A stretch of 64,000 bases of DNA from an uncultured Prevotellaceae bacterium (GTDB lineage Bacteria > Bacteroidota > Bacteroidia > Bacteroidales > Bacteroidaceae). The position numbers were made by a program, and so were the translations under genes. The DNA lies in assembly GCA_946410305.1 (NCBI GenBank), contig CAMJZV010000013.1, positions 23,558 through 87,557 on the forward strand, written 5' to 3'. The notes below the pieces were generated by a model, which had not been told where the DNA came from, ran no database searches, and worked only from the letters and a program-made list of their open reading frames with translations. How positions within the stretch are numbered: position 1 is the first letter of the stretch; the number at the start of each line of letters is the position of its first letter. Below are positions 38,370 through 46,173 of this stretch, one piece after another.

Positions 38370-39263
38370 ATGAAAAACAGAATTTTGCAATGGATGTCCG
38401 TTTTACTGATGGGCATTGCAGTATTTGGAGTGACCGCCTGTGGTGGTGATGACAGCAACGATGATGGCGGCAGTACTATTAGTGCGGGATCACTAGTCGG
38501 TTGGGCTTTTGAGAAGACAGAGCAGTATGCCAGTACCGGCAACGTGGAGACAGCCCATTGGTATATCGAGTTCAAGACCACCAATTTCGTGATGGTCCAC
38601 ATGTGGGGTAACGGCTACGACGAAGACGGCAGCTACAGGTGGGACCACGGTGAGGTGGACTGCATGTTCACGGTAAGTGGCAACAAAGTGCTGATTACCT
38701 ACAAGAACGACATCGGCGAGCAGGAAATTGTGCTGACCTTCAGAGGCACTGTTCCTGAGGGATGGACAGTGGCCAAGACTGGCAGCGGTGCCTCAGAAGA
38801 AGGCGGTGGTGGTACTGCTGGCACATCTGACATGTACGGCTATTACAGCAGCGACTCCTTCACCAAGTCGGTAGCTAATTATATTAACGATCTTACATCG
38901 ATGGGCAACTACAATGAGAAGTCCTGGGAATCTATTGAAGAAAACCTCTGGGGCTATGGCTACCAGATACAGAACGGTAACACCATTAACCAGATGTTTG
39001 AGCGCGTGGACGTTAACACCAATGGCAGAGAGCCTAAAGCTGAAAAGGGCTGGACTCCCGTTGTCTACAAGACAGAATCTTACAGCGGACGTGCTGGTTC
39101 AAAGAGTGTTACCATCTATGTTTACTACTACTATCTGGCAGAGTACGAAAAGACATGGAAATATGTTGTCAAAGGCTCTATATTGGAACTCAGTGATGGC
39201 ACTAAGATGGAATACAGCAGTAAAAAGCTGACGCAAGGTAATTCATCCTATACAAAAAGATAA
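38370..39263 (+). CDS. Lipoprotein of unknown function
   Basis: 297 residues. The signal peptide ends in the lipobox GVTAC, followed by GGDDSNDDGG, typical of surface-directed Bacteroidetes lipoproteins (acidic residues after the Cys). Two beta-rich parts (about 35-130 and 150-297) are joined by a Gly-rich linker (EEGGGGTAGTSD). The parts contain many Tyr/Trp residues; no family recognised. It is monocistronic, with its own promoter and a strong terminator. Confidence 0.8.
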   Translation: MKNRILQWMSVLLMGIAVFGVTACGGDDSNDDGGSTISAGSLVGWAFEKTEQYASTGNVETAHWYIEFKTTNFVMVHMWGNGYDEDGSYRWDHGEVDCMFTVSGNKVLITYKNDIGEQEIVLTFRGTVPEGWTVAKTGSGASEEGGGGTAGTSDMYGYYSSDSFTKSVANYINDLTSMGNYNEKSWESIEENLWGYGYQIQNGNTINQMFERVDVNTNGREPKAEKGWTPVVYKTESYSGRAGSKSVTIYVYYYYLAEYEKTWKYVVKGSILELSDGTKMEYSSKKLTQGNSSYTKR

Positions 39264-39280
39264 TTAGTAACGAAAAACAA

Positions 39281-39312
39281 CGCAGGCTGAAGTCACCATG
39301 CTTCAGCCTGCG
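39281..39312. terminator. Bidirectional terminator between lipoprotein gene and tRNA-Arg
   Basis: CGCAGGCTGAAG (39281-39292) pairs perfectly with CTTCAGCCTGCG (39301-39312), then TTTTCTT on the + strand; on the - strand TTGTTTTT follows. Confidence 0.9.
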
Positions 39313-39318
39313 TTTTCT

Positions 39319-39393
39319 TGGTACCCCGACCGAGAATCGAACTCGGAACTAAGCTTTAGGAGAGCCTTGTTATATCCATTTAACTATCAGGGC
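39319..39393 (-). tRNA. tRNA-Arg (anticodon CCT)
   Basis: 75 nt including an encoded CCA (39319-39321). Acceptor GCCCTGA/TCGGGGT with two G-U pairs, D-arm GTT...AAC, anticodon arm AGGCT-CTCCTAA-AGCTT with anticodon CCT, T-arm CCGAG-TTCGATT-CTCGG. Reads AGG codons. Its promoter is the - strand half of the palindrome at 39406-39447. Confidence 0.95.
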
Positions 39394-39405
39394 AACAAAA
39401 ACTAC

Positions 39406-39447
39406 TGCAAAGGTAGTCATTTTCTGCGGAAAATGACTACCTTTGCA
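39406..39447. promoter_or_regulatory. Perfectly palindromic divergent promoter (tRNA-Arg / MaoC gene)
   Basis: TGCAAAGGTAGTCATTTTC (39406-39424), spacer TGCG, GAAAATGACTACCTTTGCA (39429-39447): a perfect 19-bp inverted repeat. Each arm ends in a -7 element TACCTTTGC, one facing the tRNA-Arg gene and one facing the MaoC gene. Confidence 0.88.
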
Positions 39448-39476
39448 CTATAAATTTCTATAAAAGACAAAAAACT

Positions 39477-39941
39477 ATGGGAAAATTAGTCATTAACTCG
39501 TACGACGAGTTTGCCGCCCACCTGGGCGAAGAGCTGGGAGCCTCTGACTGGCTGCTGGTAGATCAGGACCGTATCAACCTGTTTGCTGACGCTACGCTGG
39601 ACCACCAGTGGATACATGTTGACGTGGCTCGCGCCAAGGAGGAGAGCCCTTACAAGTCGACCATCGCTCACGGCTACCTGACGCTGAGTCTGCTGCCCTA
39701 CATGTGGGACCAGATTATCGAGGTCAACAACATCAAGATGCTGGTGAACTACGGTATGACCGATATGCGCTTCGGTCAGCCCGTGATTACTGGCAGCCGT
39801 GTTCGTCTGGTAACCACGCTGCACAGCATCCAGAACCTGCGTGGCATCTGCAAGGCAGAGATTAAGTTCAAGATTGAGATTGAAGGACAGCGCAAGCCTG
39901 CCCTGGAAGGCATCGCCGCGTTCCTCTACTACTTTAATTGA
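39477..39941 (+). CDS. MaoC-like (R)-specific enoyl hydratase
   Basis: 154 residues, one hot-dog fold. The active-site hydratase motif is seen in NLFADATLDHQWIHVD (Asp-x4-His) with SPYKSTIAHGYLTLSLLP. Such enzymes hydrate trans-2-enoyl-thioesters. The substrate is not clear, and no PHA or beta-oxidation genes are nearby. It is monocistronic and shares a palindromic promoter with tRNA-Arg. Confidence 0.9.
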   Translation: MGKLVINSYDEFAAHLGEELGASDWLLVDQDRINLFADATLDHQWIHVDVARAKEESPYKSTIAHGYLTLSLLPYMWDQIIEVNNIKMLVNYGMTDMRFGQPVITGSRVRLVTTLHSIQNLRGICKAEIKFKIEIEGQRKPALEGIAAFLYYFN

Positions 39942-39980
39942 AATAAAATGATCATCAGAAACGAAGGGGAGTTTGTTATT

Positions 39981-40097
39981 TAAGAAACGAATACCCATAA
40001 TAACTCATAATCTGACCATAATAAATATTCTCTGCAAGCAGAGTGTGGCGTTGCGAATCCGGACAATTATGGATAATTATGGTTATTCGTTTCTAAG
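39981..40097. repeat. Long imperfect inverted repeat after the MaoC gene
   Basis: TAAGAAACGAATACCCATAA (from about 39981) is mirrored by TTATGGTTATTCGTTTCTAA (to about 40097), about 20 of 24 positions matching. Inside is a perfect hairpin CTCTGC/AA/GCAGAG (40030-40043). There is no ORF. It may be a short MITE-like element. Confidence 0.6.
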
Positions 40098-40141
40098 AAA
40101 AATAACATTCGTTTCCAGAAAAAAAATTTGTTTCCCCAGAA

Positions 40142-40182
40142 ACAAATCAGCCCGCCTCCATGATGGAAGCGGGCTGATTTGT
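40142..40182. terminator. Bidirectional terminator between MaoC gene and secDF
   Basis: ACAAATCAGCCCGC (40142-40155) pairs perfectly with GCGGGCTGATTTGT (40169-40182). It lies between the converging genes. A-rich and T-rich flanks are present, though not long runs. Confidence 0.85.
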
Positions 40183-40197
40183 ATATATCACTTTCTA

Positions 40198-43100
40198 TTA
40201 CTCAGCAGTAGCCTCATCCTCACGGATGGTGCGACCCATCACGAGGAATGCGGTAGGAGCAGCGATGAACAGTGACGACAGCGTACCGAAGACAACACCG
40301 AGAATCATGGCGAATGAGAAGCTGCGGATAGAATCACCACCGAGGATGAAGATACACAGCAACACAATCAGGGTCGTTACAGAGGTGTTGATGGTACGAG
40401 CCAGCGTCTGGTTCAGCGAGTCGTTGAACAACTGCTGGCGGTCGCGCTTGCCATAGAGCTGGAAGTTCTCACGGATACGGTCGAAGACCACCACCTTATC
40501 GTTGATAGAGTAACCGATCACGGTCAAAATAGCACCGATGAACACCTGGTCGATCTCCAGCGACATGGGAACGACGCCCCACAGTACTGAGTAGAAGCCG
40601 ATGACCACGAGGGCATCGAGCGCAAGGGCGATGGTGGCACCGGTAGAGAAAGCCACATTGCGGAAGCGCAGCAGGATGTACAGGAAGATGGCAATCAGAG
40701 CGATGAATACGCTGATGATAGCACCATAGGTAATATCTTTAGCCACAGCAGGACCGACCTTTGCTGAGCTGATGATAGAACCACCCTCACGAACGTCGGG
40801 GTTCTTGAAGTCTTCCACATTAGCCTGGCTGATGAAGCCACCCTTCTTCAGAGCGTTATAGAGAATGGTCTCTGCCTCGTCGTCAACAGTAGGACTGTTA
40901 GACTCGATATCCCAGTTGGTAGATACACGGATGGTCTTGCCATCGGTACCCAGAGCGATAACGCTGGTGTTAGCCTCCTTACCTGCGTTCTCACCAATGG
41001 TGTTCACGAAGGTACCGGCCAGTGCCTGACGAACCTGCTCAACAGGAGTCTCCTTGTCGAGGGTAACCACATAGTTACGACCACCTGTGAAGTCGATGCT
41101 CTGGCTCAGACCGCGAACAGCGAATGATACGCAGAACAGTACAGCAGCAACACCCCAGATGATGAACGACTTCTTGTACATACCCATGAAGTTGTACTTA
41201 GCGTTCTGCATCAGGTTCTTAGAGTAACCGGTTACGAAGGTCAGACCGAGCCACTTGTCCTTCTTCAGGCGGTTCTCATAGACCAGACGGGTCAGGAACA
41301 CAGCAGTGAAGAATGAGCAGAAGATACCGATGATCCAAGTGGTAGCGAAGCCCTTCACAGGACCTGTACCGAAGAACAGCAGGATGAAACCAGTAATCAG
41401 AGAGGTAACGTTAGAGTCGAAGATAGCTGAGAAGGCGTTAGAGTAACCCTTCTGCAGAGCCTCCTTCAGACCGAGGCCACGCTTCAGCTCTTCCTTGATA
41501 CGCTCGTAGATCAGCACGTTAGCATCCACAGCGGTCCCCAGTGTCAGTACGATACCGGCGATACCTGGCATGGTCAGTGCAGCCTGGAACGAGGTAAGAA
41601 TACCCAGTGTGAAGAACAGGTTGAACAGCAGAGCGATATCGGCAAGGATACCGGGGATGAAGCCGTACAGCATAATCATGTAAACCATCAGCAGCACAAA
41701 GGCAACGATGAATGAAATGATACCCTGCTGGATAGACTGAGCACCCAGTGAAGGACCAACAACCTCTTCCTGTACGATGCGGGTAGGAGCCGGCATCTTA
41801 CCAGAGTTCAGCGTGTTAGCCAAGTCCTTGGTGTCCTCGATGGTGAAGTTACCAGTAATCTGTGAGTTACCACCATCAATCTGTGTCAGGATACGGGGAG
41901 CAGAGTAAACGGCGTCGTCGAGCACGATGGCTACGCCACGACCGATGTTCTGCTTGGTGATCTGGCTCCAGCGGCGAGCACCGTCAGAGTTCATCTGCAT
42001 AGAAACAGAGGGGTGACCCATCTGGTCGAAGTCGTCCTTAGAAGAGGTGATTACGTCACCCTCCAGTGGAGCACGGCCGTTAGGCTCGGTAACCTTCAGG
42101 GCATACAGAGCGAAGATGTCACCCTTGGTGTTCTGACCACCGAAGTCCTCAGGCTTAGCACCCCAGCGCAGCTTGCACTCAGCGGGCAGCACCTGAGCAG
42201 CGATGTCAGAATAGATAATCTTGTCAACCTCAGCAGTATCGCGAGCGTTAGCATAACCTACGATAGCCAGTCCCTGACCCTGTACGGGCTGGAACACGCT
42301 GAACAGCGGGTTCTGCTTCTTTGCATCAGCCATAGCCTTGGCATCGTCAGCCTTAGCATCCTTCTTAGCCAGCTTAGCAGCCAGGTCGGTAGAAGCAGCA
42401 GCGGCAGCAGTAGTGTCGGCAGCAGCCTCAGCAACGGTAGAGTCAGCGACCTCCTCAGCAGCGCCATTGGTGATGGCATACTTCTGATTCAGCTGAGCCA
42501 GCATAGGAACGATCTCCTGAGTGTTGTAGGTCTCCCAGAACTCGAGGTTGGCAGAACCCTGCAGCAACTTACGTACACGCTCAGGCTCCTTCACGCCAGG
42601 CATCTCAACCATGATACGGCCTGACTGACCCTCCAGCTTCTGGATGTTGGGCTGTACCACACCGAACTTGTCGATACGGTTGCGAACAACATTAAATGAA
42701 TTATCAACGGCCGACTGTACCTCAGCACGCAGAGCGCTCTCAACCTCTGAGTCGCTTGACTGGGTGCTTACCTTGCCCTTCATCTGCTGGGTAGCGAACA
42801 CAGCTGCCAAGGGGCGACCGTTGCTGTTCTGTTTCCAATACTTGATGAAGAGTGAGATAAAGTCGTTCTGACTGGTCTCTTCTTCCTTCTTAGCCTCGTC
42901 CATTGACTTCTTGTAGGCTGCGTCGGTCTTGTGGTCAGCCAGCACGTCGATTACATCGGGGACTGATACCTCAAGAATAACGTTCATACCGCCTTTCAGG
43001 TCAAGACCCAGGCCCATCTCCAGTTCACGGCACTGCTTGAAAGAATAAATTCCGCAGTACACTTTCTCGTTCATGATTGAGTCGAGGTACTCCTGACCAG

Positions 43101-43224
43101 CCTCCTCACCCATGGCAGCAGCCTTACTCTCGTAGTGGCGTGTTACGAAGGTGAAGGAAAGGTAGAAGCAGCAAACGAGAATCAAGACGATTGCGATAAA
43201 TTTTACAATTCCTTTGTTTTGCAT
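40198..43224 (-). CDS. secDF: Protein translocase subunit SecDF (fused)
   Basis: 1008 residues. SecD and SecF are fused, as usual in Bacteroidetes; the complex uses the proton gradient to pull proteins out of the Sec channel. It has an N-terminal membrane helix (about 10-28), a large periplasmic P1 region containing an Ala/Asp/Lys-rich linker (about 270-325), SecD-type helices after GPSLGAQSIQQG, and the SecF half from about 680 with SIDFTGGRNYVV and YSINDKVVVFDRIREN. The - strand promoter at 43270-43278 lies 46 bp upstream. Its accessory partner YajC is encoded at 461-784. Confidence 0.96.
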   Translation of the reverse strand: MQNKGIVKFIAIVLILVCCFYLSFTFVTRHYESKAAAMGEEAGQEYLDSIMNEKVYCGIYSFKQCRELEMGLGLDLKGGMNVILEVSVPDVIDVLADHKTDAAYKKSMDEAKKEEETSQNDFISLFIKYWKQNSNGRPLAAVFATQQMKGKVSTQSSDSEVESALRAEVQSAVDNSFNVVRNRIDKFGVVQPNIQKLEGQSGRIMVEMPGVKEPERVRKLLQGSANLEFWETYNTQEIVPMLAQLNQKYAITNGAAEEVADSTVAEAAADTTAAAAASTDLAAKLAKKDAKADDAKAMADAKKQNPLFSVFQPVQGQGLAIVGYANARDTAEVDKIIYSDIAAQVLPAECKLRWGAKPEDFGGQNTKGDIFALYALKVTEPNGRAPLEGDVITSSKDDFDQMGHPSVSMQMNSDGARRWSQITKQNIGRGVAIVLDDAVYSAPRILTQIDGGNSQITGNFTIEDTKDLANTLNSGKMPAPTRIVQEEVVGPSLGAQSIQQGIISFIVAFVLLMVYMIMLYGFIPGILADIALLFNLFFTLGILTSFQAALTMPGIAGIVLTLGTAVDANVLIYERIKEELKRGLGLKEALQKGYSNAFSAIFDSNVTSLITGFILLFFGTGPVKGFATTWIIGIFCSFFTAVFLTRLVYENRLKKDKWLGLTFVTGYSKNLMQNAKYNFMGMYKKSFIIWGVAAVLFCVSFAVRGLSQSIDFTGGRNYVVTLDKETPVEQVRQALAGTFVNTIGENAGKEANTSVIALGTDGKTIRVSTNWDIESNSPTVDDEAETILYNALKKGGFISQANVEDFKNPDVREGGSIISSAKVGPAVAKDITYGAIISVFIALIAIFLYILLRFRNVAFSTGATIALALDALVVIGFYSVLWGVVPMSLEIDQVFIGAILTVIGYSINDKVVVFDRIRENFQLYGKRDRQQLFNDSLNQTLARTINTSVTTLIVLLCIFILGGDSIRSFSFAMILGVVFGTLSSLFIAAPTAFLVMGRTIREDEATAE

Positions 43225-43269
43225 TGTTTGATTTTATTGTTTTATTTAATGTTTTCGCATTTTAAGCCC

Positions 43270-43278
43270 GCAAATATA
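43270..43278 (-). promoter_or_regulatory. Promoter -7 element for secDF
   Basis: TATATTTGC on the - strand, 46 bp before the secDF start codon. Confidence 0.7.
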
Positions 43279-43330
43279 CACATTTTTCTCCACTTACAGA
43301 AATTTATTTGAAAAATTCGTGTGATTTTCA

Positions 43331-44431
43331 CTATTTTACACCAATTTTTAACCAACATACCACTGGATAATGGTCACTGGCATCCATTTTTGAGTCAACA
43401 AAGCACTCATAGGGAGTAATGTCGGATGAACAGAACACATGGTCGATACGTAACGAGAAGGCTTTCTGATTATATGACAATCCAATGCCTCTGCCTGTCT
43501 CTACGAAACAGTCGTGCAAGCGTTTACCCATCATGTGGCGCGAGAAGGAGATGGGGTTGTCGTTGAAGTCGCCACAAACAATGACGGGATAGCGACCAAT
43601 GTATTGATCTACATAATCGCACACCGTCTCTATCTGCTTAGAGCGCTTGGCATTGGCCTCAGCCAGCTTCACCATCAGCAGTTGCGACTCGGCACGCACG
43701 GAGTCTCTGGCAATTTCGCCCTTCAACAGCTGACGATATTGTTGGCGGTCTTCTTGGCTCAGATGGCAACTCTCGAAGTGGTTGTTCACCACGATGACGG
43801 TATCTTTGTCCACCTGCAGCCACCACGCTGCGCTGCCATTGTTGCTGGCAGTAGGATAGTCAATACGTTCCCTACGGATGATAGGGAAACGCGTATGGAT
43901 GCCCAGACAGTTGAAACGCATCACGTCATTGCACAGCACCACGGTATCGTTATAGGCGAGACCACGCTCTTCGAAATGTTTAAAACAGTAGCGACGCCAC
44001 GTGTCATTGTCCTCCTGTAGGCACACGATGTCAGCCTTCTCATCAATCAGATAGTCACGCACCTTCTCAAAGCCTTGCTCGTACTTGAAGTTGCCACCAA
44101 AGCTGCACACATTGTATGTCACCAGCTTCAGTGCCCCTTCAGGAGGCGACTGACTGGCATTGATGGGCATATATATAGAAATAGGTACGTACGCTAGGAT
44201 ATAGCCCACCACAGGAATCCACGCCCTGCTCCACTTGAAGATGAGCCAGAACAGCAGGAAAGCCATGTTGATAACCAACAGTATGGGGAACGCCATGCCG
44301 AGGGTAGACACTAGCGGATGGTCAGCAGGATTGATGCGGTCGCTAAACCCCACCAACAGCATCACAATGACGGTAGCCACATTCGCTCCCGTCACCATCT
44401 GCACGGTCCACTTCTTCAACTGCTTAATCAC
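43331..44431 (-). CDS. Membrane-anchored endonuclease/exonuclease/phosphatase-fold protein
   Basis: 366 residues. Two or three N-terminal membrane helices (to about 95) precede an EEP-fold domain: LVTYNVCSFGG, VCLQEDNDTW (metal Glu), NNHFESCHLS, VICGDFNDNPIS and the terminal SDHYPVVCWL. The substrate may be nucleic acid, a phospholipid or a phosphoinositide; it cannot be decided from sequence. The start overlaps the rhomboid gene stop (4 bp), so the two are coupled. Confidence 0.88.
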   Translation of the reverse strand: MIKQLKKWTVQMVTGANVATVIVMLLVGFSDRINPADHPLVSTLGMAFPILLVINMAFLLFWLIFKWSRAWIPVVGYILAYVPISIYMPINASQSPPEGALKLVTYNVCSFGGNFKYEQGFEKVRDYLIDEKADIVCLQEDNDTWRRYCFKHFEERGLAYNDTVVLCNDVMRFNCLGIHTRFPIIRRERIDYPTASNNGSAAWWLQVDKDTVIVVNNHFESCHLSQEDRQQYRQLLKGEIARDSVRAESQLLMVKLAEANAKRSKQIETVCDYVDQYIGRYPVIVCGDFNDNPISFSRHMMGKRLHDCFVETGRGIGLSYNQKAFSLRIDHVFCSSDITPYECFVDSKMDASDHYPVVCWLKIGVK

Positions 44432-45357
44432 GATGGGCGCTTCTGTTCAAACAACTTCTGTTTTTCCTCCTTGGTCAGACTGTCATAGCCACTCTTGCGT
44501 ATCTTGTCCAGTATGGCGTCCACCTCTTCCTGGTTCTTACGCTGGCGCTCGTTATACTCTTCGTCAGTCTCACGACGGCTGTTGGTCTGCTCAGCATGCA
44601 TGTCAGCCTGATGCTGCTGGCGCTGGCGCTCCTCGTACTTACGACGCAGATTGTCGAAAAACTCCTGACCAGAGCTGCGCCCAAAGCGCTGACTGCTGTC
44701 CGGATGCTTGCGCCAGTAGCGTATCAGCAGGAAGCCAAACAGCATACCGCCCAGGTGTGCCATGTGTGCCACACCGTCGCCAGGACCACTCATCGCCGAG
44801 AACAGCTCAATGACGATATAGCCCACGATGAGCCACTTGGCCTTGATGGGGAATGGGAACGGAATGATGAACAGGCGCTCGTTGGGGAATATCATACCAA
44901 AAGCCAACAGGATGCCATACACGGCACCCGACGCACCGATGGTCGTCCACAGGTTGATATAGCTGTCCATCGATATCTGTGCGCCACCCATATTGACATA
45001 CTGATAGGCCGAAAGACCCTGTGCCGCATAGTTGCCATACTGCACCATTTCCTGTGCAATACCAGCACCGACGCCACATACGATGTAATAAAAAAGGAAT
45101 TTCTTCGGACCCCACACACGCTCAATGACAGAACCGAACATCCACAGGGCAAACATATTAAAAAGGATATGCGTGAAGCTGCCATGCAGGAACATGTAGG
45201 TCAGAAACTGGTACACGCGGAAGTCACTGGCCATGAAGAAGTGCAGACCCAACAGTGCGTTCAGGTCTACCCCACTACGCTGCATCACCAGCGTAGCTAT
45301 ATAAGCCAGAATGTTAATGACCAACAGGTTCTTGGTCATGCTTGGTATATTGTTCAT
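44428..45357 (-). CDS. Rhomboid family intramembrane serine protease
   Basis: 309 residues. Six or so membrane helices, catalytic Ser143 in GASGAVYG and His201 in HMAHLGG, followed by a long charged cytoplasmic tail (about 220-309, Glu/Arg/Gln-rich). The family cleaves membrane helices. The gene is coupled to the EEP-fold gene. A - strand promoter lies at 45431-45439. Confidence 0.93.
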   Translation of the reverse strand: MNNIPSMTKNLLVINILAYIATLVMQRSGVDLNALLGLHFFMASDFRVYQFLTYMFLHGSFTHILFNMFALWMFGSVIERVWGPKKFLFYYIVCGVGAGIAQEMVQYGNYAAQGLSAYQYVNMGGAQISMDSYINLWTTIGASGAVYGILLAFGMIFPNERLFIIPFPFPIKAKWLIVGYIVIELFSAMSGPGDGVAHMAHLGGMLFGFLLIRYWRKHPDSSQRFGRSSGQEFFDNLRRKYEERQRQQHQADMHAEQTNSRRETDEEYNERQRKNQEEVDAILDKIRKSGYDSLTKEEKQKLFEQKRPS

Positions 45358-45430
45358 CTATTCTTTTACTATTTGACGAAATACTATTTACTATTTTTCC
45401 TATGTAGCAACTAATGTGCCATTTATGGGC

Positions 45431-45439
45431 GCAAAATTA
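45431..45439 (-). promoter_or_regulatory. Promoter -7 element for the rhomboid gene
   Basis: TAATTTTGC on the - strand, about 75 bp before the start codon; weaker than the others. Confidence 0.55.
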
Positions 45440-45544
45440 CGAAAAATATCTGGTTTTTAGCACGAAAACGGGTCAATACACACTTTTTTTTACTAAAATA
45501 GCAATTTTTTTTGCATTTTTGTTTGTTTTTTCCCAACTTTGTCC

Positions 45545-45553
45545 TATATTTGC
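45545..45553 (+). promoter_or_regulatory. Promoter -7 element for the HU gene
   Basis: TATATTTGC, 51 bp before the ATG, with TTTG about 22 bp upstream. Confidence 0.72.
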
Positions 45554-45604
45554 GTTCAGAAATCGACTTAAACTATTTATCATTCACTTTAAAACAACAA
45601 AATT

Positions 45605-45880
45605 ATGAACAAAACAGAATTGATCGATCAGATTGCAGCTGGTGCTGGTCTGACAAAAGTTGACGCAAAGAAGGCTCTGGACGCTACTGTAGCAGCTATC
45701 AAGGACGCTCTCGTAAAGGGTGACAAGATCCAGCTCGTTGGTTTCGGTACTTTCGCTGTTGCTGAGAAGCCCGCTCGTGAGGGCATCAATCCTGCTACCA
45801 AGCAGAAGATTAAGATCGCTGCCAAGAAGGTTGCTAAGTTCAAGGCTGGCGCTGAGCTCGCTGAGGCTGTCAACAAGTAA
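45605..45880 (+). CDS. HU family DNA-binding protein
   Basis: 91 residues, typical length. Nucleoid protein that bends DNA as a dimer. MNKTELIDQIAAGAGLTKVD starts helix 1; GFGTFAV and the arm PAREGINPATKQKIKI (DNA-intercalating Pro) follow. It has its own promoter and a strong terminator, and is strongly A+T-flanked. It converges on the small-peptide gene at 45995-46156. Confidence 0.95.
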   Translation: MNKTELIDQIAAGAGLTKVDAKKALDATVAAIKDALVKGDKIQLVGFGTFAVAEKPAREGINPATKQKIKIAAKKVAKFKAGAELAEAVNK

Positions 45881-45901
45881 TTCTTGTTAAGAAAAAATCA
45901 T

Positions 45902-45938
45902 AAGAGGACTTCACTACGGTGAGGTCCTCTTTTTTTTG
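45902..45938 (+). terminator. Terminator of the HU gene
   Basis: AAGAGGACTTCAC (45902-45914) pairs with GTGAGGTCCTCTT (45919-45931), followed by T7. Confidence 0.92.
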
Positions 45939-45940
45939 CC

Positions 45941-45981
45941 TAAAAAAAATCATCGCTCAGGATTTCTCCTGAGCGATGATT
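45941..45981 (-). terminator. Terminator of the secreted-protein/small-peptide operon
   Basis: AATCATCGCTCAGGA (45948-45962) and TCCTGAGCGATGATT (45967-45981) form a perfect 15-bp stem with a 4-nt loop; on the - strand T-rich sequence follows. It lies 13 bp after the peptide stop and is the only terminator after the secreted-protein gene at 46174-47967. Confidence 0.93.
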
Positions 45982-45994
45982 GCCAAATGAGATG

Positions 45995-46156
45995 TCAGTC
46001 TTCACAATCGTCAAAGTCTTCAAATTCACGGCTACAAGCAGCACCACCGTCCTGAGTTCCAGAACCGAAACCTAATGTTGTCTTAGATGCTGCCAGCATC
46101 ATCTGGGTTTCTATTTTCACGACGTTCATTACGGGATTGATATATGTCTTTTTCAT
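45995..46156 (-). CDS. Small acidic-tailed peptide, leader-like family (copy 2, 53 aa)
   Basis: ATG at 46154-46156, stop at 45995-45997; a GGAGGA site lies 7 nt before the start. The gap to the upstream secreted-protein gene is 17 bp and the only terminator comes after the peptide, so the two are one transcript. The sequence starts MKKTYINPVMNVVKIETQMM, then LAAS, a Gly/Ser/Thr-rich middle (LGFGSGTQDGGAAC) and SREFEDFDDCED. It shares the N-terminal half with the peptide at 48512-48709 (MKKTYINP..NVVKI) and the SRE..DFDD end. No known family. Two Cys residues occur in the tail. Confidence 0.75.
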   Translation of the reverse strand: MKKTYINPVMNVVKIETQMMLAASKTTLGFGSGTQDGGAACSREFEDFDDCED

Positions 46157-46173
46157 AATTGTGTCCTCCATGT

